Source of the DNA: an uncultured Treponema sp.
GTDB lineage: Bacteria; Spirochaetota; Spirochaetia; Treponematales; Treponemataceae
Length of the DNA: 8,572 nucleotides
NCBI GenBank assembly: GCA_905236315.1
Contig: CAJOPO010000395.1
Span: 1-8,572 of the forward strand
Direction of reading: 5' to 3'
In this document: piece by piece, positions 1 through 6,980 of the stretch
How positions within the stretch are numbered: the first letter of the stretch is position 1
Layout of the letters: each line of letters begins with the position of its first letter
Made by a program: the position numbers and the translations under genes
Notes under the pieces: generated by a model
The model's database searches: none
Seen by the model: only the letters and a program-made list of their open reading frames with translations
Told to the model about the DNA's origin: nothing

Positions 1-660
1 AAGCATGGTTATTGCAACAGCAGGAATACCACATGCAAGAAAAGAAGCATTATCACTATACGGTACAGGTAGGTTCATCCATCTACCAGGACTTGCCCTA
101 CGTAAAATGTCTTGGGTCCTGCTATATAAATAATTAAATTTATCTATGAATGTCTTTGGTGCTTTAGAAGGAATGGCCGTACGCGCTAGGATAGGAACTT
201 CTCCACGACCACAAGCGTCAAAAACGTAAATATCATCATTTACAATACCAAGTCGCTTAAATACACTAGCAATTCCAAAAGCCCCTTGCTCTGTTACTCC
301 TGTATTCCAGCCTAATTCTTCCCCATCTGTAAAAAAAATTCTTACATTATGAAAATCTTTATATACGGCAAGTTCTGTTGCCCACTTCATTATTTGCCAA
401 TCAGCAGCACTATTATCATTAGCACCAGGAGAGCCTTCCACCCTATCATAGTGGGCAACTACAGTTTTTATTCTAAACTGAGGATTATAGGCATAAGAAG
501 GAAATTGAACAAGAATATGTTTTTTTCCATCTATAACAGTACGAACAGACTTTACCCCCCTACTTGCAAGATATTCTTGTATAATATCTGCACGTGGGGC
601 ATTAGGAGCAATGTATTCAAAAAACTCCTTTGGCAAAAAATCTTCTTGTGCTTTGTTCAT
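1..660 (-). CDS. M28-family zinc metallopeptidase (aminopeptidase-like), 3' end cut by the window edge
   Basis: I translated this frame by hand from the ATG at 658-660. It stays open for 220 codons to base 1, so the C-terminus lies outside the window. The order of motifs fits the M28 (aminopeptidase Y/Ap1-like) fold: HYD at residues 70-72 (metal His and catalytic Asp), GANDN at 79-83 (bridging Asp82), DGEE at 112-115 (catalytic Glu114, metal Glu115), FDACG at 147-151 (metal Asp148), and an SDNASF...GIPAV segment at 202-215 matching the family's SDxxxF..GIP region. The last metal-binding His would fall off the left edge. In this family two zinc ions activate water to cleave N-terminal residues or dipeptides. 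I see no signal peptide, so the protein is probably cytoplasmic. It starts 9 bases after the RRM gene stop and has no clear Shine-Dalgarno site, so it probably depends on translation of the gene before it. Family call firm; substrate unknown. Confidence 0.88.
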   Translation of the reverse strand, partial: MNKAQEDFLPKEFFEYIAPNAPRADIIQEYLASRGVKSVRTVIDGKKHILVQFPSYAYNPQFRIKTVVAHYDRVEGSPGANDNSAADWQIMKWATELAVYKDFHNVRIFFTDGEELGWNTGVTEQGAFGIASVFKRLGIVNDDIYVFDACGRGEVPILARTAIPSKAPKTFIDKFNYLYSRTQDILRRASPGRWMNLPVPYSDNASFLACGIPAVAITML

Positions 661-669
661 GATATATTT

Positions 670-930
670 TTAATTATGAGAATTTCTATCCTGTGCAACG
701 CTTACCCTAAGTTTGCGTCCATCTAATTCTTTTCCATCCATTGCAGATACAGCCTTTTGTATGCTAGAAGAATCTGAATATTCTATAAAACCAAATCCTT
801 TAGATTTATCTGTATTGCGGTCTTTTATAATAGAAACAGAAGTAATTTCACCGTAGCGGGAAAAAACTTTTTCTAATGTATCTTCCAAAGTAGAAAAGTT
901 TAAATTTCCAACGTATAATTTTTCTGACAT
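670..930 (-). CDS. Single-domain RRM RNA-binding protein
   Basis: An 86-residue protein made almost wholly of one RNA recognition motif. RNP2 is LYVGNL at residues 5-10 and RNP1 is KGFGFIEY at 44-51. The RNP1 aromatics Phe46 and Phe48 and RNP2 Tyr6 are in the positions that stack on RNA bases. The following MDGKELDGRKLRV at 64-76 is the usual beta4 region. Small stand-alone RRM proteins of this kind are known in cyanobacteria, spirochaetes and some other bacteria, where they bind single-stranded RNA, but their targets are mostly undefined. There is only a short tail (about 10 residues) and no glycine-rich extension. A good ribosome site, AGAGGA at 938-943, sits 7 bases before the ATG, inside the end of the upstream LysM gene. 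The gap to that gene is 4 bases, so the two are probably co-transcribed. Fold certain; RNA target and role unknown. Confidence 0.95.
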   Translation of the reverse strand: MSEKLYVGNLNFSTLEDTLEKVFSRYGEITSVSIIKDRNTDKSKGFGFIEYSDSSSIQKAVSAMDGKELDGRKLRVSVAQDRNSHN

Positions 931-934
931 ATCA

Positions 935-1885
935 CTATCCTCTAGGTGCAGTTGCAGGGTCTATAGGTGTAGATTTTTTATATACCATAAGCATAATTTG
1001 CGAAGTACCTTTTATTCCATCAGTACCTGCCTTACCTAAGGCATCACCAAAAACAACATAATCACCTTTTTTTACTGCTATTGATGCTAATCCTGTATAG
1101 GCATAAATATAACCTGTTTTGTCTTGCACAAAAACTACTTGCCCATAACCTCTATAGTTACCTACATACATAACAGTTCCCGCTCGTATACTTGTAACAT
1201 CTTCATTCTTTTGGGCAGAAAGCTGCACACCACTAGTTTTTCCTTTTGTATACGTAACAGAAGGATTTTTTACAGGCCATACAAGGCTAGAATCTCCTTG
1301 CTTAGAACTATAAACACGTGGGTCCTTAGATTGCAAATCAGGGAGAGAGATATCCTCCACTTTAGTTTTAGAATCATTATTAGAAGCACTTGTATTTGCA
1401 GGTTGAGATTTTTCAGATGTATTTTTTTGTTCTTCGAGAGAGTCTTTAGAAGGGATTTTTAACCTTTGCCCAACTTTTAATACAGAACTATCAGATATAT
1501 TATTATATCGTTTAAGTTCATCTACAGTAATTCCATTTATAGTTGCAATATGATATAGAGTATCTCCTTTCTGAACTGTATATGTATCACTAGAATGAGG
1601 CTTTGAGCTAGAAGAAACTGATTTTGTAGAGTCAGAGGAAATATTATAAGGAATTGTTAACCTTTGACCTACCCATATAACAGATGAGGAAGTCATATTG
1701 TTAGCAGAATATATATCATCTACAGATACGCCATACTTTCTGCTTAAAGAATAAATTGTATCCCCTTTTTGAACTACGTGGGTTTTATTTGTCTCTTGTG
1801 CTGAAAGCCCTGCATACGCTATAAGCAAACAAAGAGATATAATTGTAATTTTACTTTTTTTTCCAGTGCTAACAGACTTCTTCAT
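935..1885 (-). CDS. Exported double-LysM protein with a catalytically degenerate LytM/M23 domain (NlpD/EnvC-like)
   Basis: 316 residues. A basic N-terminus and hydrophobic stretch (about 12-29) form a signal peptide, probably cut near LSA|QE (29/30). Two LysM peptidoglycan-binding domains follow, at about 36-79 and 102-145, each with a QKGDT start and a VGQRLxIP end. They are separated by Ser-rich linkers (82-99 and about 148-198). The C-terminal part, about 202-310, is a LytM/M23 domain: VWPV entry, RAGTVMYVGNYRGYG at 234-248, YAYTGL at 261-266, TPIDP exit. The zinc ligands expected in active M23 enzymes are absent. The HxGxD site reads SGVQLS (218-223), and the HLH site reads IML (297-299). 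The usual YAHL is YAYT. Such dead domains in NlpD and EnvC activate cell-wall amidases at division, so a similar role is inferred. An in-frame TAA three codons upstream fixes the ATG start. The Shine-Dalgarno is weak or too close (AAAGAG directly before the ATG). First gene of the leftward operon. Confidence 0.9.
   Translation of the reverse strand: MKKSVSTGKKSKITIISLCLLIAYAGLSAQETNKTHVVQKGDTIYSLSRKYGVSVDDIYSANNMTSSSVIWVGQRLTIPYNISSDSTKSVSSSSKPHSSDTYTVQKGDTLYHIATINGITVDELKRYNNISDSSVLKVGQRLKIPSKDSLEEQKNTSEKSQPANTSASNNDSKTKVEDISLPDLQSKDPRVYSSKQGDSSLVWPVKNPSVTYTKGKTSGVQLSAQKNEDVTSIRAGTVMYVGNYRGYGQVVFVQDKTGYIYAYTGLASIAVKKGDYVVFGDALGKAGTDGIKGTSQIMLMVYKKSTPIDPATAPRG
938..943 (-). promoter_or_regulatory. 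Ribosome binding site of the RRM gene
   Basis: AGAGGA on the minus strand, 7 bases from the ATG at 928-930. It lies within the last codons of the LysM gene, whose stop is at 935-937, so ribosomes finishing the upstream gene could re-start here. Confidence 0.75.
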
Positions 1886-1920
1886 ACTCTTTTATTTCGG
1901 CTAAAATCTACTTATAAATG

Positions 1921-1947
1921 AGTATATAACAATATTTTTTTAACAAA
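1921..1947 (-). promoter_or_regulatory. Possible promoter of the LysM-RRM-M28 operon
   Basis: On the minus strand TATACT (1921-1926) resembles a sigma-70 -10 box, and a weak TTTGTT (1942-1947) lies 15 bases upstream as a possible -35. Transcription would begin around 1914, giving a leader of roughly 30 bases. The region is so AT-rich that chance matches are common. Confidence 0.35.
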
Positions 1948-2029
1948 GCAAATCATTTGAACAAATAGATTGAATATATAGTTACAATTTTCATTTTTAA
2001 TTTTCCATAGATATTTATTGAGTTTTTTA

Positions 2030-2035
2030 TATAAT
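2030..2035 (+). promoter_or_regulatory. -10 box of the pta promoter
   Basis: A perfect TATAAT 31 bases before the chosen pta start. No convincing TTGACA-like -35 is found 16-18 bases upstream, so the site may depend on an activator or on the AT-rich upstream DNA. Transcription would start near 2042, leaving a leader of about 25 bases that includes the GAGG ribosome site. Confidence 0.5.
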
Positions 2036-2054
2036 GAGTTTATACTTATTATAT

Positions 2055-2058
2055 GAGG
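2055..2058 (+). promoter_or_regulatory. Ribosome binding site that sets the pta start
   Basis: GAGG, 8 bases before the ATG at 2067-2069. It supports this start over the in-frame ATG at 2034, which has no ribosome site and overlaps the TATAAT box. Confidence 0.7.
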
Positions 2059-2066
2059 TTTGTAAA

Positions 2067-3101
2067 ATGAATTTTGTAGAAGAAATGAAAAAAAAGGCTA
2101 GAGAGTATCAAAATAGTTTGGTACTTCCAGAAGGCACAGAAGAGCGCACTGTAATTGCAGCATCTAAAATAGTAGAAGAACAACTTGCAGCAACAGTAAC
2201 ATTGCTAGGAAAAAAAGAAGAAATCCAAAAAGTTGCACTTGCAAAAGGTGTAAAACTCGATGGAATAAATATAGTAAATCCTGAAGAAAGCGAATGGCTT
2301 GATGACTTTGGTAAAGAATACTTTGAATTAAGAAAGGGCAAAATAAACAAAAAAACAAATGAACCAGAAGTACCTAGCGTAGAAGTAGGCAAGGCTTATA
2401 TATTAAAAGACCCACTAAGTTTTGGTGCAATGATGGTTCGCATGGGTAAAGCTGATGCTATGGTATCAGGAGCTTTATCTGCAACTGCAGATTTGTTAAG
2501 AGCAGGTTTAAAAGTTATAGGTACAGAACCAGGCTCAAAAACAGCTTCTTCCTGCTTTGTTATGGACACTCATGATAGTAAGTGGGGTAAAGATGGTCTT
2601 ATGATATTTGCAGACTGCGCTGTAGTTCCCCGTCCTACTAGCGAACAACTTGCAGACATTGCCATAGCTTCTGCAAAAAGTTGTAAAGAATTATTAGGAG
2701 CAGAACCTGCAGTTTCAATGCTATCTTTCTCTTCAAAGGGTTCAGGTGGAAAACTAGAAGATGTATTAAAGGTACAAGAAGCTGTAAAATTAGCACATGA
2801 AAAAGCTCCAGAATTACTTTTAGACGGAGAATTACAAGCAGATGCTTCTTTAATTCCAGAAGTAACTGCAAAAAAAGCTCCAGGAAGCCCTATTACAGGA
2901 AAAGTAAATACTTTGGTTTTCCCAAGCCTAGAAGCTGGAAACATTGGATATAAGCTCGTGCAGCGTTTTGCACACGCAGATGCTTATGGTCCTATATTAC
3001 AAGGATTTGCAAAACCTATTAGCGACCTTAGCAGAGGTTGCACAAGTGATGAGATAGTAGTTACAAGTGCAATAACACTTGTACAAGCAGGTGCAAAATA
3101 A
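2067..3101 (+). CDS. pta: Phosphate acetyltransferase
   Basis: 344 residues from the chosen start, the usual size of the short, single-domain Pta class (about 330), without the N-terminal DRTGG/BioD-like extension of the long enterobacterial form. The enzyme converts acetyl-CoA and phosphate to acetyl phosphate and CoA. With acetate kinase it makes ATP during fermentation to acetate. Family signatures are clear: LPEGTEERT at 20-28, a central MVRMGKADAMVSGALSAT (123-140), DGELQADA at 253-260, NTLVFPSLEAGNIGYK at 281-296, and GPILQGF followed by DLSRGC at 320-325. Ser322-Arg323, with the acidic pair Asp328-Glu329, correspond to the catalytic/CoA-phosphate region known in the family. Expected in the cytoplasm. 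No acetate kinase gene lies in the window. First gene of a rightward operon. Codons 8-10 contain a run of eight A residues. Confidence 0.96.
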   Translation: MNFVEEMKKKAREYQNSLVLPEGTEERTVIAASKIVEEQLAATVTLLGKKEEIQKVALAKGVKLDGINIVNPEESEWLDDFGKEYFELRKGKINKKTNEPEVPSVEVGKAYILKDPLSFGAMMVRMGKADAMVSGALSATADLLRAGLKVIGTEPGSKTASSCFVMDTHDSKWGKDGLMIFADCAVVPRPTSEQLADIAIASAKSCKELLGAEPAVSMLSFSSKGSGGKLEDVLKVQEAVKLAHEKAPELLLDGELQADASLIPEVTAKKAPGSPITGKVNTLVFPSLEAGNIGYKLVQRFAHADAYGPILQGFAKPISDLSRGCTSDEIVVTSAITLVQAGAK

Positions 3102-3112
3102 CATATAGCTTA

Positions 3113-4417
3113 ATGTTTATAATAAGAAAGGCAAGTAATAAATTAAGACATTCTCAAAAAGGCATTATAAATTTATTTTCTATGCAGACTATTTTGTTTT
3201 TGTCTATATATTCACTTGTCTTTTTTATTTCTTGTAGTTCAACTTCTATAACAGAACAAGATACACAAACAGAAATAGAAGTTGAAGTTTACAAAGAATC
3301 GGAAAATACCTTTGCAGATGGAACAGAAATACTCACCTCTCAAACAGAGTTTTTAAATGAAGACACAATTCTGCTCACATTTGCAGGCGACCTAATGGCT
3401 CATAAGCCTAATTGGAATAAAGGACATTTTGATAAAATATATCAAGATATTGTTCCCCTATTAAAAGAAAGCAATGCAGCATTTGCAAATTTAGAAACAC
3501 CTGTATGCGATACCCTTCCCTACTCTTCTTATCCCAATTTTAATGTGCATGGAGAATATGCGCAAGCTGCAATAGATGCAGGTTTTAATGTGTTTAGTCT
3601 TGCTAACAATCATACTAATGACCAATTTTTAGAAGGCATAAAAGCAACAAAGAACTGGTTTGATGCTAAAAGAGAACAGACTAAAGATTCTGAGCGTCCT
3701 GTTTATTCTGCAGGCCTTAAAGAAAAGGAAAATGCCCCCCTTACATGGCAGCTTATAGAAACAAATGGCTGGAAAATCTTATTTGTTGCAATGACAGAAA
3801 TATTAAACACAGGAGCATATTCTTCATATATAGATTATTATTATCCTACACAAAAAAACAGAGAACGTTTTATATCTGATATAACAACACTCCAAAAGGA
3901 ACACCCCCACGATTTATTTGTATGTAGCATACACTGTGGAGAAGCGGAATATGTACTTAGCGTGGAGCCAAAGCAAAGAGAATTCTATTATCAATTATTA
4001 GAAGCAGGTGTTGATGTAGTGTGGGTAAATCATCCTCATGTTTCAAAAGAATGGGAAGTTATTGCCGATAGTAATGGACTTCCTAGAAAGATGATATTTT
4101 ATTCTATGGGAAACTCCATAAGTGCACAAAGAACCAATCCTAGTTTTACAAAGCCAGAAACAAATCGCGATTACACAGGAGATGGTTATATGGCACAGGT
4201 AAGATTTAAAAAAGATGAAAACGGAATAAGCATAGTTCAGGTAAATCCTGTACTCCTTACAACATATATAACTCCAGAGTCAATGTTCGTTATAAAAGTT
4301 CTTAATGAAAATTTTATACAAGAATTACGCAAAGAAAATCATAATATTTGGGCAGATTATCTGGAAAAGAGAAAATTATTAATGGAACAAATACAAGGAA
4401 CCACTATATGTCAATAG
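3113..4417 (+). CDS. CapA-type metallophosphatase-fold protein, probable lipoprotein
   Basis: 434 residues from the first ATG. The domain from about 84 to 345 matches the CapA/PgsA poly-gamma-glutamate synthesis family, which has a calcineurin-like metallophosphatase fold. Motifs are GDLM (92-95), NLETP (126-130), LANNHTND (163-170), HCGE (274-277), NHPHV (306-310) and YSMGN (330-334), covering the usual metal-binding set. The N-terminus has five basic residues up to Lys16, then a hydrophobic run (about 25-40) ending FFISC. Cys41 is followed by Ser-rich sequence, which looks like a relaxed spirochaete-style lipobox. The protein is therefore probably membrane-anchored outside the cytoplasm, with a roughly 40-residue acidic linker before the domain. 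No other pgs/cap genes are nearby, so polyglutamate synthesis should not be assumed. It lies 11 bases after pta and overlaps the helicase gene by 10. No Shine-Dalgarno precedes the ATG; a start at 3182 (Met24) would lose the basic region and also lacks one. Confidence 0.87.
   Translation: MFIIRKASNKLRHSQKGIINLFSMQTILFLSIYSLVFFISCSSTSITEQDTQTEIEVEVYKESENTFADGTEILTSQTEFLNEDTILLTFAGDLMAHKPNWNKGHFDKIYQDIVPLLKESNAAFANLETPVCDTLPYSSYPNFNVHGEYAQAAIDAGFNVFSLANNHTNDQFLEGIKATKNWFDAKREQTKDSERPVYSAGLKEKENAPLTWQLIETNGWKILFVAMTEILNTGAYSSYIDYYYPTQKNRERFISDITTLQKEHPHDLFVCSIHCGEAEYVLSVEPKQREFYYQLLEAGVDVVWVNHPHVSKEWEVIADSNGLPRKMIFYSMGNSISAQRTNPSFTKPETNRDYTGDGYMAQVRFKKDENGISIVQVNPVLLTTYITPESMFVIKVLNENFIQELRKENHNIWADYLEKRKLLMEQIQGTTICQ
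4395..4400 (+). promoter_or_regulatory. Ribosome binding site that sets the helicase start
   Basis: AAGGAA, 7 bases before the ATG at 4408-4410 and inside the 3' end of the CapA-like gene. It picks this ATG over the in-frame one at 4348, whose extra 20 residues have no family similarity that I recognise. Confidence 0.75.
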
Positions 4418-6945
4418 ATTATAAAAGTCTTCCCGTCTATGAACAAAAAGAAAGAATATTAGAAACCTTAAAAACACATCAAGTAATAGTAGTACAAAGT
4501 CCCACTGGTAGCGGAAAAACAACTCAAATACCTGTTATTCTACACGAAGCAGGCTATTCTTCTAATGGAATAATTGCAGTAACTCAACCTAGACGTATTG
4601 CGGCTCTTAGCGTAAGTGAGTTTATAGCAAAGCAATTAAAAACTGATTATCCAGGCCTTGTAGGATATAAATATAGATTTGAAGATAAAACAAATGCTTC
4701 TACACGCATAAAGATAATGACTGATGGCATATTGCTACAAGAAATGAAATTAGACCCATGGATGAGCCGTTATTCTGTAGTAATGGTAGATGAAGCGCAT
4801 GAAAGAAGTTTAAATATAGACTTTGTATTGGGATTATTAAAAAGAGTTCTGAGCGCACGCCCAGAGTTTAAAGTTATAGTCAGTTCTGCAACCATGAATG
4901 CAGAAGCTTTTAGTACATACTTTGACGGCTGCCCTATTGTAACTATAGATACGCAAGTATTTCCTGTCGCAATGATTTATGACCCACCAGAACTACCAGC
5001 TAGTACAACAAATGATGCTTCTTCACAAGCTCTTATTAATAAAATACAAAATACAATAGATTTAGCCCTAGATAATGGAGATGATGGGGATATTTTAGTA
5101 TTCTTACCTGGCGAAAAAATTATAAAAGACACCATGCAATGTTTATATGAATCTCGCTTCCAAAACAGAATACATATAGTCCCCCTATATGGCAGATTGC
5201 CAAAAGAAGAACAGGAAAAAGTTTTTGACCCAGCCCCCTTAGGAAAGCGAAAAGTAGTATTAAGCACAAATATAGCAGAAACCTCTGTTACAATAAACGG
5301 AATAACAACAGTAATAGATTCAGGCCTTGCAAAACTAAATTTTTATAGTCCTAGAACATTTACTTCAAGTCTTGTAGAAACACCTGTTAGCAAAGCCAGT
5401 TGCAACCAAAGGCGAGGAAGAGCGGGAAGAACTTGTCCGGGTACTTGTTATAGGCTTTATCCTCGTAAAGATTTTGACACAAGGCAAACATATACAACAG
5501 AAGAAATATATCGTACAGATTTAAGCGAAGTAGTTCTTAGAATGTCTGAATTAGGAATTACAGAGTTTGAAAAATTTGATTTTATTTCTCCGCCAGGAAA
5601 AGAAGGGCTTATAGGTGCTGTAAATACACTACGCATGTTAAAAGCTATAGAAGATGATGGAAACCTTAGCAACATAGGTAAATTAATGGTAGAGTTTCCG
5701 CTTGAGCCTAGAGTAAGCAGAATTATTGTAGAAAGCATATTGCGCTATCCTTCAGTATTAGAAGAGGTTCTTATTGCAGCTTCTTTTTTAAGTGCTTCCT
5801 CTCCATTCATTTTACCTGCAGGAGAAGAAATGGATGCTCGTAAAGCACATCATTCATTTTCTGACATTCAAGGAGATTTTGTTACCTATATAAAACTATT
5901 TCGTCTTTATGGTTCTGCACAAGATAAAGAAAAATTCTGCAAGAGAAACTACTTAGATGAACGCATAATGGCAGAAATATTTAATATAAAATTGCAATTA
6001 GAAGAAATAGTTTCTAAGCGTTTGCAACTACCTATAACAAGCAAAGGCAGTATGGACGATTATCTTTGTTGCATTGCAAGCGGAATGATACAGTTTGTAT
6101 GTATACGCGAAGGAAGAGAAAACTATAGAAGTCTTACCGCTGACCATATAACAATACATCCAGGTTCTGCTATGTTCCGCACAAATCCACTTTATATAGT
6201 GGCAGGAGAAATTGTAAAAACAAGCAGAATGTTTGCAATGAGTGTTTCTCCACTTACAAAAAATCAACTTTTGCGTATTTCACCAACTTTAGAAAGTCAG
6301 CTTTCTAAAATAAAGGGTTTGAAGAAAAAGGACGAAGAAGATTACAAGACAGAAAAAAATAATGCAAAAACTAAGCAATTAAGCGAAAATTCAATTATGC
6401 TAGGTGGCAAAGTCTTTGAATATAAAAAGGTAAAAGGCAAAAAGATAATAATGCTTAATTGGAAAGACTTTAAGGAAGCCATAGCGGAAAATGGAAGTGA
6501 TTCCCTTGTAGAAGCTACAAAGGGTATGTATGGTTGCATAACAATGAAAAATGCTTATACGGTTCTAAATGGAGAAAAACTAGAACTTATAATAAAAGCT
6601 GTAAAAGTATTATATTTAGAACCCCTAGAAACAGAAAAATGGCCTAAAAAATTAAATATAAACATAAATGAAGATAATGGCTTAGAAACGCTTATAAATG
6701 CTTTAGACTGTATTATGCGCACAACGCAGGCAAAACAAACATCTAAAGAACTAGGCTTTATATGTCTTTTTACAGACGGAAGAGGAACATACTGGTTTAA
6801 AGTTTCAAGAGGTTTTACTACAGCACTCAATGAAAGCCTATCTTCACTAGAGCGTCTTATAGATGATACATCAAATACTTCTTTAAATCCTGCACAGAAA
6901 GAAAAAATAAATATGATGTATAGAATATTAAATGGTCTTTACTAA
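4408..6945 (+). CDS. hrpA: DEAH-box ATP-dependent RNA helicase, HrpA-like
   Basis: 845 residues. All superfamily 2 DEAH helicase motifs are present: motif I PTGSGKTTQIP (32-42), Ia TQPRRIAA (59-66), Ib TDGILLQE (105-112), II DEAH (128-131), III SAT (160-162), V STNIAETSVTI (286-296) and VI QRRGRAGR (334-341). After the helicase core come the winged-helix/ratchet (HA2) region (about 395-500) and an OB-fold region (about 555-625), with the typical IHPGSAMF (583-590) and EIVKTSRMF (601-609). A Lys/Glu-rich linker (about 633-658) leads to a final 185 residues that I cannot assign. Such enzymes use ATP to unwind or remodel RNA; HrpA in other bacteria acts in mRNA processing and rescue of stalled ribosomes. 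E. coli HrpA is about 1300 residues with a long C-terminal extension, so this is a shorter form. The start overlaps the CapA-like gene by 10 bases, suggesting coupled translation. The symbol is by family and could equally be a related DEAH subgroup. Confidence 0.93.
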   Translation: MSIDYKSLPVYEQKERILETLKTHQVIVVQSPTGSGKTTQIPVILHEAGYSSNGIIAVTQPRRIAALSVSEFIAKQLKTDYPGLVGYKYRFEDKTNASTRIKIMTDGILLQEMKLDPWMSRYSVVMVDEAHERSLNIDFVLGLLKRVLSARPEFKVIVSSATMNAEAFSTYFDGCPIVTIDTQVFPVAMIYDPPELPASTTNDASSQALINKIQNTIDLALDNGDDGDILVFLPGEKIIKDTMQCLYESRFQNRIHIVPLYGRLPKEEQEKVFDPAPLGKRKVVLSTNIAETSVTINGITTVIDSGLAKLNFYSPRTFTSSLVETPVSKASCNQRRGRAGRTCPGTCYRLYPRKDFDTRQTYTTEEIYRTDLSEVVLRMSELGITEFEKFDFISPPGKEGLIGAVNTLRMLKAIEDDGNLSNIGKLMVEFPLEPRVSRIIVESILRYPSVLEEVLIAASFLSASSPFILPAGEEMDARKAHHSFSDIQGDFVTYIKLFRLYGSAQDKEKFCKRNYLDERIMAEIFNIKLQLEEIVSKRLQLPITSKGSMDDYLCCIASGMIQFVCIREGRENYRSLTADHITIHPGSAMFRTNPLYIVAGEIVKTSRMFAMSVSPLTKNQLLRISPTLESQLSKIKGLKKKDEEDYKTEKNNAKTKQLSENSIMLGGKVFEYKKVKGKKIIMLNWKDFKEAIAENGSDSLVEATKGMYGCITMKNAYTVLNGEKLELIIKAVKVLYLEPLETEKWPKKLNININEDNGLETLINALDCIMRTTQAKQTSKELGFICLFTDGRGTYWFKVSRGFTTALNESLSSLERLIDDTSNTSLNPAQKEKINMMYRILNGLY

Positions 6946-6958
6946 AAAGAGATTTTTA
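6943..6958. terminator. Possible weak bidirectional terminator between convergent genes
   Basis: TAAAAA-GAGA-TTTTTA is a 6-base, all-AT inverted repeat that includes the helicase stop codon. On either strand the 3' arm is a short T run. There is no GC stem, so it would be a poor intrinsic terminator. It is the only candidate in the 35-base gap 6946-6980. Confidence 0.22.
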
Positions 6959-6980
6959 TACCTTTCCGATAATTTTCTCC

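Larger units (their letters stand above)
1886..2066. other. Divergent intergenic region
   Basis: 181 very AT-rich bases between the start codons of two divergently read genes. It should hold the promoters for both operons. Apart from the two -10-like elements I see no operator-like inverted repeat, structured leader or small ORF. Confidence 0.7.

Noticed and set aside
202..204. Loss of a metal histidine in the SDN motif region of the M28 peptidase (bases 49-57)
   Set aside because: The position after SD is not a metal ligand in the family; the real last His lies further on, outside the window. (Start and end here are residue numbers.)
349..726. Plus-strand open frame of 125 codons
   Set aside because: It lies opposite the M28 and RRM genes, both with clear family motifs; the composition is unlike a real protein and there is no ribosome site.
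1124..1462. Plus-strand open frame of 112 codons
   Set aside because: Shadow of the LysM/LytM gene on the other strand; no recognisable domain.
2034..2066. Earlier in-frame ATG for pta
   Set aside because: It overlaps the TATAAT box, has no ribosome site, and adds residues not expected in the family; the ATG at 2067 has GAGG at good spacing.
2108..2944. Several minus-strand open frames opposite pta
   Set aside because: Pta is certain on the plus strand; the antisense frames are low-complexity Leu/Ser-rich translations of its codons.
4348..4407. Earlier in-frame ATG for the helicase
   Set aside because: It would overlap the CapA-like gene by 70 bases without a ribosome site; the ATG at 4408 has AAGGAA 7 bases upstream.
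4977..6830. Minus-strand open frames opposite the helicase
   Set aside because: The helicase motifs run through the whole region on the plus strand; the antisense frames show no family features.
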